DNA of 64,000 bases from NCBI GenBank assembly GCA_944384255.1, contig CALWSS010000033.1:23847-87846 (forward strand). Direction: 5' to 3'. Under the pieces are notes generated by a model. That model did not search any database. It was not told the origin of the DNA and was given only the letters and a program-made list of their open reading frames with translations. The translations under genes were made by a program, and so were the position numbers. Source of the DNA: an uncultured Clostridia bacterium. Its GTDB lineage: Bacteria; Bacillota; Clostridia; Lachnospirales; Anaerotignaceae. Shown here piece after piece: positions 50,023 through 58,555 of the stretch (the first letter of the stretch is position 1; the number at the start of each line of letters is the position of its first letter).

Positions 50023-50493
50023 ATGCAAAAGATGTATTTATCAAGTTTACTTTTAGATGCCAGCACTGTAGTTAATGGCGCAAGTGGTTCCAGCGGAAGC
50101 TCATCCGGCGGTGGAATGAGCCCTATAATGATGATTATTTTCTACTGTATCGTTATTTTTGCTGTATTTTATATCTTCTCAATTAAACCGCAGAAAAAGA
50201 AAGACAAAGAACAGCAGGATATGAGAAACTCTATTAAAGTTGGTGACTCTGTTCTTTTAAGTACAGGTTTTTACGGTAAAGTAGTAGATGTAACAGCTGA
50301 ATGCTATATAATCGAGTTTGGTACAAATAAAGGCATCAGAATACCTGTTGTAAAACAGTCTGTATATGCTGTTAAAGAGCCAAACCTTACAAACAAGGTT
50401 GAAGAAGAGCCTGTTCCTGAAAAGAAATCACTTTTAGGCGGTTTATTTAATAAAAAAGATAAATCTTCAAGCGAAACAGAAACTAAAGAATAA
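50023..50493 (+). CDS. yajC: Preprotein translocase accessory subunit YajC
   Basis: A 156-residue YajC protein, which joins SecDF at the Sec translocon. A short N-terminal Gly/Ser-rich stretch is followed by one membrane helix (IMMIIFYCIVIFAVFYIFSI), the conserved KPQKKKDKEQQDMRNSIKVG segment, GDSVLLSTGFYGKVVDV and a longer, charged Glu/Lys tail than usual. AGGAG lies only 3 nt before ATG 50023; an ATG at 50032 is a possible alternative. It has its own promoter and terminator; secDF do not follow. Confidence 0.93.
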   Translation: MQKMYLSSLLLDASTVVNGASGSSGSSSGGGMSPIMMIIFYCIVIFAVFYIFSIKPQKKKDKEQQDMRNSIKVGDSVLLSTGFYGKVVDVTAECYIIEFGTNKGIRIPVVKQSVYAVKEPNLTNKVEEEPVPEKKSLLGGLFNKKDKSSSETETKE

Positions 50494-50507
50494 TTGACTT
50501 TTAATTG

Positions 50508-50536
50508 AGGCATCTTTTTAAGATGTCTTAATTTTT
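50508..50536 (+). terminator. Terminator of yajC
   Basis: AGGCATCTT (50508-50516) pairs with AAGATGTCT (50520-50528), one G-U, loop TTT, followed by TAATTTTTA. Confidence 0.8.
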
Positions 50537-50579
50537 ATAAAATATAAATTTCTTGGAAATAATAGGGGGAGGTATTTAA

Positions 50580-50924
50580 ATGGACAAATTAGAAATGATG
50601 TCTGGAATTTTAAATTCATATCCTTATCCCATTGTATTTGTGGATAACGAATACATAATAAGATATATGAATAAAAATGCAAGATATTTTTACTGTGAAG
50701 AAAGGGGATATGATGATTTAATTGGGAAAAGCATATTTGACTGTCATAAACCTGAATCCGTTGAACGTATCAAAACCTGTTATGAAGAAATAAAACGAAA
50801 CGGCAAAGAAATATTTATCGGTGTAAGTGTACGTAACCAAAGGATATACATGCAGGGTGTACGTAATGATAAAGGGGAATGGATTGGATTTTTTGAACGT
50901 TTTGAATTAAATATTACCAAATAA
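50580..50924 (+). CDS. Stand-alone PAS domain protein
   Basis: A 114-residue protein that is a single PAS sensor domain: SYPYPIVFVDNEYIIRYMNK (first strands), IGKSIFDCHKPESVERI, GKEIFIGVSVRNQRIYM and a final GVRNDKGEWIGFFERF strand pair. There is no output domain, membrane segment or signal. The IFDCHKPES segment resembles PAS domains found fused to DUF438, whose role is unclear. It may bind a small ligand or haem and signal by protein contact. GGGGGAGG precedes the ATG; a terminator follows. Confidence 0.82.
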   Translation: MDKLEMMSGILNSYPYPIVFVDNEYIIRYMNKNARYFYCEERGYDDLIGKSIFDCHKPESVERIKTCYEEIKRNGKEIFIGVSVRNQRIYMQGVRNDKGEWIGFFERFELNITK

Positions 50925-50954
50925 AACACGAGATTTATATTTTACTTATGTTTC

Positions 50955-50982
50955 AGACACCTTAAAAAAGGTGTCTTTTTTT
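50955..50982 (+). terminator. Terminator of PAS gene
   Basis: AGACACCTT (50955-50963) pairs perfectly with AAGGTGTCT (50968-50976), loop of 4, then T7. Confidence 0.92.
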
Positions 50983-51063
50983 GTGCCTTTTTGTTGCGGC
51001 TGAAATTAAATAATGCTAAAATAAATTATTAGTATCCAAATTAAATGAAAAGAGAGATTTATA

Positions 51064-52728
51064 TTGAAAAGAATTATAAAATTATTTTTAACAGCCGCCG
51101 TTTTATATGCAGGCTTTACGTTTTCACTGCCTGTTATGGGCTATACTGTGCCTGAAACAGTTAGAGTCGGTCTTGAATATAAGTACAAAAATGTATCCTC
51201 TGTGCCGGTTTCAAATCAAAACATAATAATAGGTTCTGAGCAAAACGGAAGGTTTGAGGAAGAAACGGAATTATCCGGTAAGTCGTTTACTTTTAATGTG
51301 CCGCAAAGCACAATTATAGATGCCAACGAGTTTTACCCCAGCTATGATAAGGCATTAAATGCTTGTGAAGATTTAGAAGATATGTGGGGGTATATATCAG
51401 CTCCGGCGTTTGTGGATGAAGGCTTGTGGGGAGTTTATATATATGATACAGGCAGTGACAGTTCTTCTTATGCCGCTGATACCGTATCAGGCAAAGTTGC
51501 AGGGGGAACAGATATTATTGTGCTTAAAGATTCATCTGAGCCGGTTATGTTCTTTGACGGGATTAATCCTCAGATAGAATCCGGCGACAGCAATGTGGTA
51601 ACTCTTTCAGACAGAAGCTACAGAGGCAGAATTGAGTTTGGAAGATATACAGGCGGAAATATTACTGCCGTTAATGTTGTTGGTTTGGAAGAATATCTTT
51701 ACGGTGTTGTGCCAAGTGAAATGCCGTCATCTTGGAATATAGAGGCAATAAAAGCTCAGGCAGTAGCGGCCAGAAGCTATGCCCTTACAAGAAGAGATAT
51801 GAAAGTGCATGAAGCTGACGGTTACGAGCTTTGTGACGGCACAAACTGTCAGGTTTATATTGGTTATACAAATGAAAGTGAATCAGCCAGAAATGCTGTT
51901 GATTCAACAGAAGGTGTTTTGGCATATTATAACGGTCAGCCTATTAATGCTGTATTTTTCTCATCAAGCGGTGGTTCAACAGATAACTCAGAAAATGTTT
52001 GGGCCAACGAGGTGGCTTATTTAAGAGCTGTGCCTGAAATTAACGAGTCTGCTCCTACATGGACAAGAACTTTTACTCAGGACGAATTAGGTTCTCTTTT
52101 ATCGGCTAAAGGCAAAAACGTAGGAACGGTTGAAAGCATAACTGTTTCTACAGGCCAATATGGCAGGGTACAGAAACTTAAAATAAACGGTTCGCTGGGA
52201 AGTGCTGTGCTGGAAAAAGAAGAAACAAGAACTTTTTGCTCTGCATCTTCACAAGGCTCGCTTGTAAGCAGAATGTATGCTATTAATACAGATGAAATAT
52301 ATACTCAAAATGAAAATGATGCAGTTAATCAGGAAAATAATTCAAATGAAAATTCCGAAAATACAGGTTCTATATTTGTAACAGATGCTAATGGCACAAC
52401 ACAAGTAGATTCAGAAAATTTATATGCTGTTAATTATTCAGGTGAAGGAACATCTGTATCAGGCACAATATATGCTGTTACAGCAAACGGAGAGGAAACT
52501 ATAAACACACAAAATTCTGCTAAATCAAGTACAGCTGTTTCTACAAGCAGTAATAAAATATATGAAGGCGGTACAGTTTATCCTGTTGACGGCAAATTTG
52601 TTTTTTACGGCAGAGGCAACGGACACGGTGTCGGTATGAGTCAGTATGGTGCCAAGGGTATGGCAGAAGCCGGGTATGACTATAAAGAAATACTTGAATA
52701 CTACTATACAGGAATTACAGTTGAGTAA
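51064..52728 (+). CDS. Secreted SpoIID/LytB-domain protein
   Basis: A 554-residue exported protein with a signal peptide (about 1-26) and a SpoIID-type lytic transglycosylase domain, which cleaves denuded glycan strands during engulfment or division. The core EYLYGVVPSEMPSSWNIEAI holds the catalytic Glu, followed by KAQAVAARSYAL and the C-terminal GRGNGHGVGMSQYGAKGMAE. Two features are unusual: about 150 extra residues before the core, and a roughly 110-residue Asn/Ser/Thr/Glu-rich insertion (about 415-505) splitting the core from its last motif. The start is TTG 51064 with AGAGAG upstream. It could be the true SpoIID or a LytB-like paralogue. Confidence 0.87.
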   Translation: MKRIIKLFLTAAVLYAGFTFSLPVMGYTVPETVRVGLEYKYKNVSSVPVSNQNIIIGSEQNGRFEEETELSGKSFTFNVPQSTIIDANEFYPSYDKALNACEDLEDMWGYISAPAFVDEGLWGVYIYDTGSDSSSYAADTVSGKVAGGTDIIVLKDSSEPVMFFDGINPQIESGDSNVVTLSDRSYRGRIEFGRYTGGNITAVNVVGLEEYLYGVVPSEMPSSWNIEAIKAQAVAARSYALTRRDMKVHEADGYELCDGTNCQVYIGYTNESESARNAVDSTEGVLAYYNGQPINAVFFSSSGGSTDNSENVWANEVAYLRAVPEINESAPTWTRTFTQDELGSLLSAKGKNVGTVESITVSTGQYGRVQKLKINGSLGSAVLEKEETRTFCSASSQGSLVSRMYAINTDEIYTQNENDAVNQENNSNENSENTGSIFVTDANGTTQVDSENLYAVNYSGEGTSVSGTIYAVTANGEETINTQNSAKSSTAVSTSSNKIYEGGTVYPVDGKFVFYGRGNGHGVGMSQYGAKGMAEAGYDYKEILEYYYTGITVE

Positions 52729-52751
52729 CTGATTTAATTACATAAAACAGC

Positions 52752-52791
52752 AAAAGAGCGCAGTTGGCTTAAAAGCTTTTGCGCTCTTTTT
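52752..52791 (+). terminator. Terminator of SpoIID-like gene
   Basis: AAAAGAGCGCA (52752-52762) pairs with TGCGCTCTTTT (52780-52790), with a smaller inner AAGCTT-type helix; T-run at the 3' arm. Confidence 0.88.
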
Positions 52792-52914
52792 ATGCTGTAT
52801 TGATTTTAAAATTCAGTTTAATGTTATTAAAATTATTGCTGGAATTTGATTTTATATTAGAAATCAATATACAATAAAATCACTTGAAAAATTTATAATA
52901 AATCTATATTGATT

Positions 52915-53892
52915 TTATAAAAAAGCAGTTATACATAAATATGTAAAAACAGATGTAAGAGTGCCGTTTATAAGTTTGCAAAATACAAAAAAAGGTATGT
53001 TTATTTTTGTATCTTTGAGAAAATCTGCACATTGGGCTATAACCGAAACTCCGCCAAAACTAACCATAAATGCACCTAAAGCGCTTTTAAGAGCTAAATG
53101 TGAAGGACTGTTTAAAAGAGAGTTTACACCACATGTCATTTCAAGTATGCCTGAAAGCATTGATTTTATATCATAGCTGTTAATAGGGATAAAGCTTGAA
53201 ATAAGAGATGAAAAAACATCTGTAATATCAAGAGTTTCAAGCATACCGCCTATTACTGAAAACAAAACAACATATCCCCCTACACGTATAACGGCTTCAC
53301 ATGAGTTTTGTACGGCTGATGAATTTCTTTTATTTTCATTACAGCAGGCAAAAACGGTTCTTTCGGTACTTGCTGTAAATCTTAAAATACTGTTGTTAAT
53401 CAATATACCCGTTAATACATTGGACAGTATGGAGCACAAAAGTAGTATATATCCCACTTTTACACTGTTTAAAACAGCACAAGAGAGAGTGCCTACTATA
53501 AACATAGGTCCGGCATTGGAACAAAAAACCATGAGCTTTTGAACGTCAAGTCTTTCAAGCTGATTTTTACAGTATAAATCCGAAGCTATTTTTGCTCCTA
53601 AAGGATAGCCGGATAAAAGGCCGAACAAAAAAACAATAAACCCGTTTTCACTTACGTTAAACAGTTTTCCAAAAGGCTTTGTTAAAAAATGCGGAAAACC
53701 GGCATTTCCCGAACGGCCTGTTATAATATTTACTGCCACCATAAAAGGGAATAATGACGGTATAACATTGTTAAACCATGCTAATAGTCCGCTTTTAGCA
53801 AAATATATTGTCTGTTTTGGATAAATAAGAAGAAAAACCATAGCTAAAACTGCCGAAGATGTTACTAAATTTATTTTTAAAATATTTTTCAT
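52915..53892 (-). CDS. ylbJ: Sporulation integral membrane protein YlbJ
   Basis: A 325-residue membrane protein of the YlbJ family (nucleoside-recognition/GATE-like fold), made in the mother cell under sigma-E in Bacillus and needed for spore heat resistance. The opening with FAKSGLLAWFNNVIPSLFPF and later FLFGLLSGYPLGAKIASDLY and FCSNAGPMFIVGTL are family signatures; about eight helices. It follows tmcAL by 47 nt on the same strand. The same ylb neighbourhood occurs in Bacillus (ylbJ near ylbM), supporting the call. Confidence 0.92.
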   Translation of the reverse strand: MKNILKINLVTSSAVLAMVFLLIYPKQTIYFAKSGLLAWFNNVIPSLFPFMVAVNIITGRSGNAGFPHFLTKPFGKLFNVSENGFIVFLFGLLSGYPLGAKIASDLYCKNQLERLDVQKLMVFCSNAGPMFIVGTLSCAVLNSVKVGYILLLCSILSNVLTGILINNSILRFTASTERTVFACCNENKRNSSAVQNSCEAVIRVGGYVVLFSVIGGMLETLDITDVFSSLISSFIPINSYDIKSMLSGILEMTCGVNSLLNSPSHLALKSALGAFMVSFGGVSVIAQCADFLKDTKINIPFFVFCKLINGTLTSVFTYLCITAFL

Positions 53893-53939
53893 ATAATATT
53901 TATCCTGATGCTGTTTATTTTTATATATTTTGTGTTGTG

Positions 53940-55154
53940 CTAAATTATTACTGGAGGAATGGTATAATTTTTATTTGGACCTCTGTAGGCTGGGTTATTT
54001 TGGCACATATAGTAAATGTCGTCGGCTTTTTTTTCAAAATCCAAAAGAAATCTGCCTTTTTGGTCTAATTTTGATTCGTCTTTTTTTATATTTATAATAA
54101 CCGGTACAGAAGAATTTTCCGTAATGCTTTTTAAAAGTGGCAAAGCGCTTTTTTTAAAGCCTAAAATACGTATATACCGGCAAAAACCGTTTTCTTTAAA
54201 ATATGCCATATCTTCTGATTTTAAATTAAGTATTATATGAAGGAGCATACGCTGTATACCGGTAAATGAGTATCTTTTGGATTTTACATCAAAGGCAATG
54301 TCTTTAAAATTATAATTGCTTTGTATGGATTTTAAAATTTTGTTCTCTATGCCTTCACGTATATCAAGTATGGCTTTTAATTGCTCTAAAGAAGAAGTCC
54401 TCAGTATATAATTAAGCACATGAGAAAGACTGTCGGCAGTAACTGTTTGGCCGTTTATATATTTATTTTTTAACAAATCAAATATATTTTCAGGAACAAA
54501 TTTTTTTATACTTTCTATATCTTCATTAAACAGAGAGCGTATTTTTGTTGCCGAAGCAAGGCTATCTGTTGCTTCCATGCTGTTATAGCCGTTATCCGTT
54601 CTTTTTACGGCAACAGGTGTTATATTTGAGTTGAATTTTTTGAGAGCTTTTAAATATTCAGAAGATAAAATATTATTTGCTGAAAAAACAGGTGTATTAA
54701 TCCCAATATTTTTCAGTGCTTTTTCTCTTGCGGCAGGATAGCTGAGGCCTTGGGAAAGGTATTTTGAAAGCTTTTCTTTAAACAAGTCGTTTTCATTTAA
54801 AACAGATTCGGAAAACTCTTTAATTTCATTTAATTTATCTGTTTCAGTTCCAAAAGAAATATAGTTTACGATATTTGTTTTTCTCATTATATCAACTGCG
54901 GCAGAAGCAAAATATTCGGCACTGCAACAGGAAAAAAAGGCCGGAAGCTCAACAACAATATCGACTCCGTTTAAAAGGGCACATTTAGTTCTTGTCCATT
55001 TATCAAAAAGGGCAGGCTCTCCTCGCTGGACATAGTTTCCACTCATTACGGCAAGTATATAATCGGCTTTTGTAATAGACCGGCTTTTATCTATATGGTA
55101 TTTGTGGCCGTTATGAAAAGGATTGTACTCGGCTGTTATGGCAGTGTTTATCAT
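53940..55154 (-). CDS. tmcAL: tRNA(Met) cytidine acetate ligase TmcAL (YlbM family)
   Basis: A 404-residue nucleotidyltransferase that activates acetate with ATP and acetylates C34 of elongator tRNA-Met. The HIGH-like motif is in AEYNPFHNGHKYHI, followed by MSGNYVQRGEPALFDKW and ELPAFFSCCSAEYFASAAV, all diagnostic. GGAGG precedes the ATG by 5 nt. The enzyme uses free acetate, and the acetate-producing genes pta-ackA lie divergently next door; this placement is probably fortuitous but metabolically apt. Confidence 0.93.
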   Translation of the reverse strand: MINTAITAEYNPFHNGHKYHIDKSRSITKADYILAVMSGNYVQRGEPALFDKWTRTKCALLNGVDIVVELPAFFSCCSAEYFASAAVDIMRKTNIVNYISFGTETDKLNEIKEFSESVLNENDLFKEKLSKYLSQGLSYPAAREKALKNIGINTPVFSANNILSSEYLKALKKFNSNITPVAVKRTDNGYNSMEATDSLASATKIRSLFNEDIESIKKFVPENIFDLLKNKYINGQTVTADSLSHVLNYILRTSSLEQLKAILDIREGIENKILKSIQSNYNFKDIAFDVKSKRYSFTGIQRMLLHIILNLKSEDMAYFKENGFCRYIRILGFKKSALPLLKSITENSSVPVIINIKKDESKLDQKGRFLLDFEKKADDIYYMCQNNPAYRGPNKNYTIPPVII

Positions 55155-55240
55155 AGCGTTCCTCCGTAAAGTGTTTTAATTCGATTATATCAGAGAATTT
55201 AAAAAATAAGTAATTTTTGGAGAAAAATTTTATAAAACTA

Positions 55241-55269
55241 TTGTAACCGTTTTGTCATTTGTATATAAT
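55241..55269 (+). promoter_or_regulatory. Sigma-A promoter of pta-ackA
   Basis: TTGTAA (55241-55246), 17 nt, TATAAT (55264-55269). Transcription would begin near 55276, leaving a 135-nt leader with the paired palindromes described separately. Confidence 0.6.
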
Positions 55270-55286
55270 AATGTTTGATAATTAAT

Positions 55287-55349
55287 ACATGTATAGCGGA
55301 ACTAAGCGCTTTGTTGATTTTTCTAAAGCGCTTTATCTGGTGCACATGT
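55287..55349. promoter_or_regulatory. Nested palindromes (two cre-like sites) in pta leader
   Basis: ACATGT (55287-55292), AAGCGCTTT (55304-55312), AAAGCGCTT (55325-55333) and ACATGT (55344-55349) form a nested inverted array. Each AAGCGCTT is itself palindromic and fits the core of the CcpA cre consensus (WAARCGYTW); their centres are 22 bp apart. As RNA the two inner arms form a 9-bp stem. Confidence 0.5.
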
Positions 55350-55411
55350 GTTAAAAATATTAATCGTAAAAGTTTTTATTAGTCTATTAAGGCTTATAAG
55401 GAGGATTTAAA

Positions 55412-56413
55412 ATGGATTTTTTAACAAGCATTAAAGCTAAAGCAAGAGCAGCAAAAAAGACTATTGTTCTTCCAGAATCTCTTGAAAAGAGAAATCTTGA
55501 AGCTGCTGCAACTACACTTAAAGAAGGTTTTGCTGATATAGTTCTTATTGGCAACAGAGATGAAATAACAAAGGCTGCTCAGGAAGCAGGCGGATTTGAT
55601 GTATCAAAAGCAACAATTATTGATCCTAAAAACTATGACAGATATGATGAGATGGTTAATCTTTTATGCGAAATCAGAAAGAGCAAAGGCTTAACACCTG
55701 AACAGGCTAAAAAGACTCTTGAAGACCCTCTTTACTTTGGTGTTATGCTTGTTAAAATGGGCGTTGCAGACGGTATGGTTTCAGGTGCTATGCATGCTAC
55801 AGCTGATGTTATGCGTCCGGCTCTTCAGATTATCAAAACAAAACCTGGCATCAAAACAGCTTCTACATTCTTTGTAATGTGCTGCGATAAGAAAGAATTT
55901 GGCGATGACGGTATTCTTATGTTTGCTGACTGTACACTTAACCAGCAGCCTGACCCACAGCAGCTTGCTGAAATCGCTGTTACAACAGCTGACAGCTATA
56001 AAGCATTCTGCGACGGTGAAGCAAGAGTTGCTATGTTAAGCCACTCAACAAAGGGTTCAGCTTCTCATCCTGATGTAGACAAAGTTGTTGAAGCTACAAA
56101 AATAGCTCATGAACTTCGTCCTGATGTAAAACTTGACGGTGAGCTTCAGCTCGACAGTGCTATTGTTCCTTCAGTAGGTGCTCAGAAGGCTCCTGGCAGC
56201 GAAGTTGCCGGCAAAGCAAACGTACTTGTATTCCCTGACATTGATGCAGGTAACATTGGTTATAAACTTGTTCAGAGATTTGCAGGTGCAGAAGCTTTCG
56301 GACCAATTATCCAGGGCCTTGCTAAACCTGTTAACGACCTTTCAAGAGGCTGCTATGCAAACGATATAGTTGCTGTTATTGCCATGACAGCTTTTGAAGC
56401 ACAGATTATCTGA
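55412..56413 (+). CDS. pta: Phosphate acetyltransferase
   Basis: A 333-residue Pta that converts acetyl-CoA to acetyl phosphate, the first step of acetate formation with ATP gain. Family segments: VLPESLEKRNLEAAATTLKE near the N-terminus, GMVSGAMHATADVMRPALQI, and the C-terminal VFPDIDAGNIGYKLVQRFAG. It is the short form without the DRTGG regulatory domain of E. coli Pta. AAGGAGG precedes the ATG. Codon use is more uniform (CTT, GCT, AAA) than in neighbours, as is usual for highly expressed fermentation genes. ackA follows after 39 nt. Confidence 0.97.
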   Translation: MDFLTSIKAKARAAKKTIVLPESLEKRNLEAAATTLKEGFADIVLIGNRDEITKAAQEAGGFDVSKATIIDPKNYDRYDEMVNLLCEIRKSKGLTPEQAKKTLEDPLYFGVMLVKMGVADGMVSGAMHATADVMRPALQIIKTKPGIKTASTFFVMCCDKKEFGDDGILMFADCTLNQQPDPQQLAEIAVTTADSYKAFCDGEARVAMLSHSTKGSASHPDVDKVVEATKIAHELRPDVKLDGELQLDSAIVPSVGAQKAPGSEVAGKANVLVFPDIDAGNIGYKLVQRFAGAEAFGPIIQGLAKPVNDLSRGCYANDIVAVIAMTAFEAQII

Positions 56414-56452
56414 TAAATACTTATAAAAGAAATTAGAATAGGAGAAAATAAA

Positions 56453-57652
56453 ATGAAGGTTCTTGTTATTAACTGCGGAAGCTCATCATTAAAATATCAG
56501 CTTATTGATATGGATACAGAGACTTTACTTGCTAAAGGTCTTTGCGAAAGAATTGGTATTGACGGAAGACTTAAACATGAGGCTACAGGTAAAGACAAAT
56601 ATGTTTCAGAGGCTCCTTTAAAAGACCATAACGATGCTATCAAGGCTGTTCTTGAAGCACTTGTTGATCCGGAACATGGCGTAATTAAAGACATGAAAGA
56701 AATTGATGCTGTTGGTCACCGTGTTGCTCATGGTGGAGATCATTTCTCTAAATCAGTTCTTATTACACCAGAAGTAAAAGACTATATTACAAAATATATT
56801 GAGTTAGCTCCTCTTCACAACCCAGCTAACCTTACAGGTATCGAAGTTTGCGAAAAACTTATGCCAGGTGTTCCTCAGGTTGCTGTATTTGATACAGCTT
56901 TCCATCAGACAATGCCTGAAAAAGCTTATCTTTACGCTATACCTTATAAATATTATGAAAAATACAAAGTAAGAAAATACGGTTTCCACGGAACAAGCCA
57001 CAAATATGTTTCTCAGGAATGTGCTAAAATGATGGATATTCCTATTGAGAATACAAAAATCATTACATGCCACCTTGGAAACGGCGGCAGTGTAACAGCT
57101 GTTCAGGGCGGTATTTCAATAGATACATCAATGGGCTTTACACCACTTGACGGTATTGCAATGGGTACAAGAAGCGGCAGCATTGATGCAGCAGCAGTTC
57201 TTTTCATTATGAAAAAAGAAAATCTTTCTATTGATGAAATGGACAGAATACTTAATAAAGAATCAGGCGTTTACGGTATCTCAGGTGTATCAAGCGACTT
57301 TAGAGATATTGAAGAAGCAGAAAATGAAGGCAACAAGAGAGCAGCTCTTGCCCTTGAAACTTTTGCATATAGAGTAGCAAAAACTATCGGTGAGTATGTA
57401 GCTACAATGAACGGTGTTGACGCTATTGTATTTACAGCAGGTCTTGGTGAAAACAGCGGTCCTACAAGACAGCTTATCTGCAACTACCTTGGCTATTTAG
57501 GTATTGAACTTGACAGCTACAAGAACTCACTTAGAGGACAGGCTGTTGAAATTACAACAAAACAGTCAAGAGTACAGGTATATGTAATACCTACAAACGA
57601 AGAACTTGTTATAGCAAGAGACACAAAAGAAATAGTTGAAGCTCAGGCTTAA
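56453..57652 (+). CDS. ackA: Acetate kinase
   Basis: A 399-residue ASKHA-fold kinase that turns acetyl phosphate and ADP into acetate and ATP. The N-terminal [15 protein letters not shown] and the second signature [13 protein letters not shown] are intact, with catalytic Asp in [11 protein letters not shown] and the [10 protein letters not shown] segment. The adenosine region GLGENSG is present near the C-terminus. AGGAG precedes the ATG. With pta it forms an operon that is the main acetate/ATP route of the cell; control may act through the cre-like sites in the leader. Confidence 0.97.
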   Translation: MKVLVINCGSSSLKYQLIDMDTETLLAKGLCERIGIDGRLKHEATGKDKYVSEAPLKDHNDAIKAVLEALVDPEHGVIKDMKEIDAVGHRVAHGGDHFSKSVLITPEVKDYITKYIELAPLHNPANLTGIEVCEKLMPGVPQVAVFDTAFHQTMPEKAYLYAIPYKYYEKYKVRKYGFHGTSHKYVSQECAKMMDIPIENTKIITCHLGNGGSVTAVQGGISIDTSMGFTPLDGIAMGTRSGSIDAAAVLFIMKKENLSIDEMDRILNKESGVYGISGVSSDFRDIEEAENEGNKRAALALETFAYRVAKTIGEYVATMNGVDAIVFTAGLGENSGPTRQLICNYLGYLGIELDSYKNSLRGQAVEITTKQSRVQVYVIPTNEELVIARDTKEIVEAQA

Positions 57653-57661
57653 TTAAAACCG

Positions 57662-57684
57662 GCCGGAGGATATTTTTCTCCGGC
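57662..57684 (+). terminator. Probable terminator of pta-ackA
   Basis: GCCGGAG (57662-57668) pairs perfectly with CTCCGGC (57678-57684). The tail (TGTATAATTT) is only moderately T-rich. Confidence 0.7.
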
Positions 57685-57726
57685 TGTATAATTTATGTAT
57701 TTTTTGCTATAAAATCTAAAAAATAT

Positions 57727-57755
57727 TTGACAAATTTATTGTCATTGTATATAAT
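57727..57755 (+). promoter_or_regulatory. Consensus sigma-A promoter of DUF177-rpmF
   Basis: TTGACA (57727-57732), 17 nt, TATAAT (57750-57755): a full match to the vegetative consensus at both hexamers. Confidence 0.85.
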
Positions 57756-57784
57756 GATAAAAGTGTGACTTTCGGGGTGATATT

Positions 57785-58288
57785 GTGTTTGTTGATATTT
57801 CTGAAATTTTAATGAAAAAGGGTCAAAGTGTTACTTTTGATATTTCAAAAGATTTATCATCAGACGAGTATAAGCCCAATATAAACAAGTTTCTCTCGCC
57901 TGTAAAGGTTGAAGGAACAGTTACCAATGTTGACGGAAAGTTTAATCTTAAGGCTAAAGGTTCTGTTAATGTGCTTTTAAGCTGCAGCAGGTGCCTTAAA
58001 GATGTTGAGTATGAACTTTTATTTGACATTGATGAAATTTATACTAATACAGGCAATGAAGAAGAAGCAGAAACTTTTAATGGAAGTATAATTGAGCTTT
58101 CCTCTGTTGTTAGAAGAAGCATTTTATTCAGCCTTCCTATGAAGGTTGTTTGCAGAGAAGACTGTAAAGGTCTTTGTCCTGTATGCGGAAAGGATTTAAA
58201 CGAAGGTGAGTGTAACTGCGATACTTCTTATATAAATCCTAAGTTTGAAAGTCTGCGTTCTCTATTCAAGTGTGATGAGGAGGTGTAG
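57785..58288 (+). CDS. DUF177 (YceD-type) protein
   Basis: A 167-residue protein of the YceD/DUF177 family, found almost always before rpmF and linked to 23S rRNA/50S ribosome accumulation in plants and bacteria. The central LSCSRCLKDVEYELLFDIDE and C-terminal CREDCKGLCPVCGKDLNEGE with the final CNCD provide a zinc-type cysteine set. The start is GTG 57785 with GGGGTGA upstream. The rpmF start follows 2 nt after its stop. Confidence 0.92.
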   Translation: MFVDISEILMKKGQSVTFDISKDLSSDEYKPNINKFLSPVKVEGTVTNVDGKFNLKAKGSVNVLLSCSRCLKDVEYELLFDIDEIYTNTGNEEEAETFNGSIIELSSVVRRSILFSLPMKVVCREDCKGLCPVCGKDLNEGECNCDTSYINPKFESLRSLFKCDEEV

Positions 58289-58290
58289 AA

Positions 58291-58470
58291 ATGGCTGTAC
58301 CAAAGGGAAAAGTATCAAAAGCAAGAAGAGATAGAAGAAAGGCACAGAGCTGGAAAATCGCTACTCCTACATTAGTAGCATGCAGCAAGTGCGGAGAATT
58401 AATGGTACCTCACAAAGTTTGCAAGAACTGTGGCTCTTACAACAAGCAGGTAGTTTTAGACGTTGAATAA
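58291..58470 (+). CDS. rpmF: Ribosomal protein bL32
   Basis: A 59-residue 50S subunit protein. It starts MAVPKGKVSKARRDRRKAQS, then WKIATPTLVAC and the zinc ribbon CSKCGELMVPHKVCKNCG with four cysteines (the zinc-binding, C+ form). GAGGAGGTG precedes the ATG. Its four-cysteine form suggests that a zinc-free paralogue could exist elsewhere. It is cotranscribed with the DUF177 gene and followed by a terminator, with plsX next as in most bacteria. Confidence 0.97.
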   Translation: MAVPKGKVSKARRDRRKAQSWKIATPTLVACSKCGELMVPHKVCKNCGSYNKQVVLDVE

Positions 58471-58485
58471 TCTAAACATCAGGAA

Positions 58486-58526
58486 GGCAGCTTTAAGATT
58501 TTGTTAATCTTGATGCTGTCTTTTTT
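58486..58526 (+). terminator. Terminator after rpmF
   Basis: GGCAGC (58486-58491) pairs with GCTGTC (58515-58520), with inner helix AAGATT / AATCTT; followed by T6. Confidence 0.8.
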
Positions 58527-58555
58527 ATAATTTTTATTTCAGGAGTATATAATTT

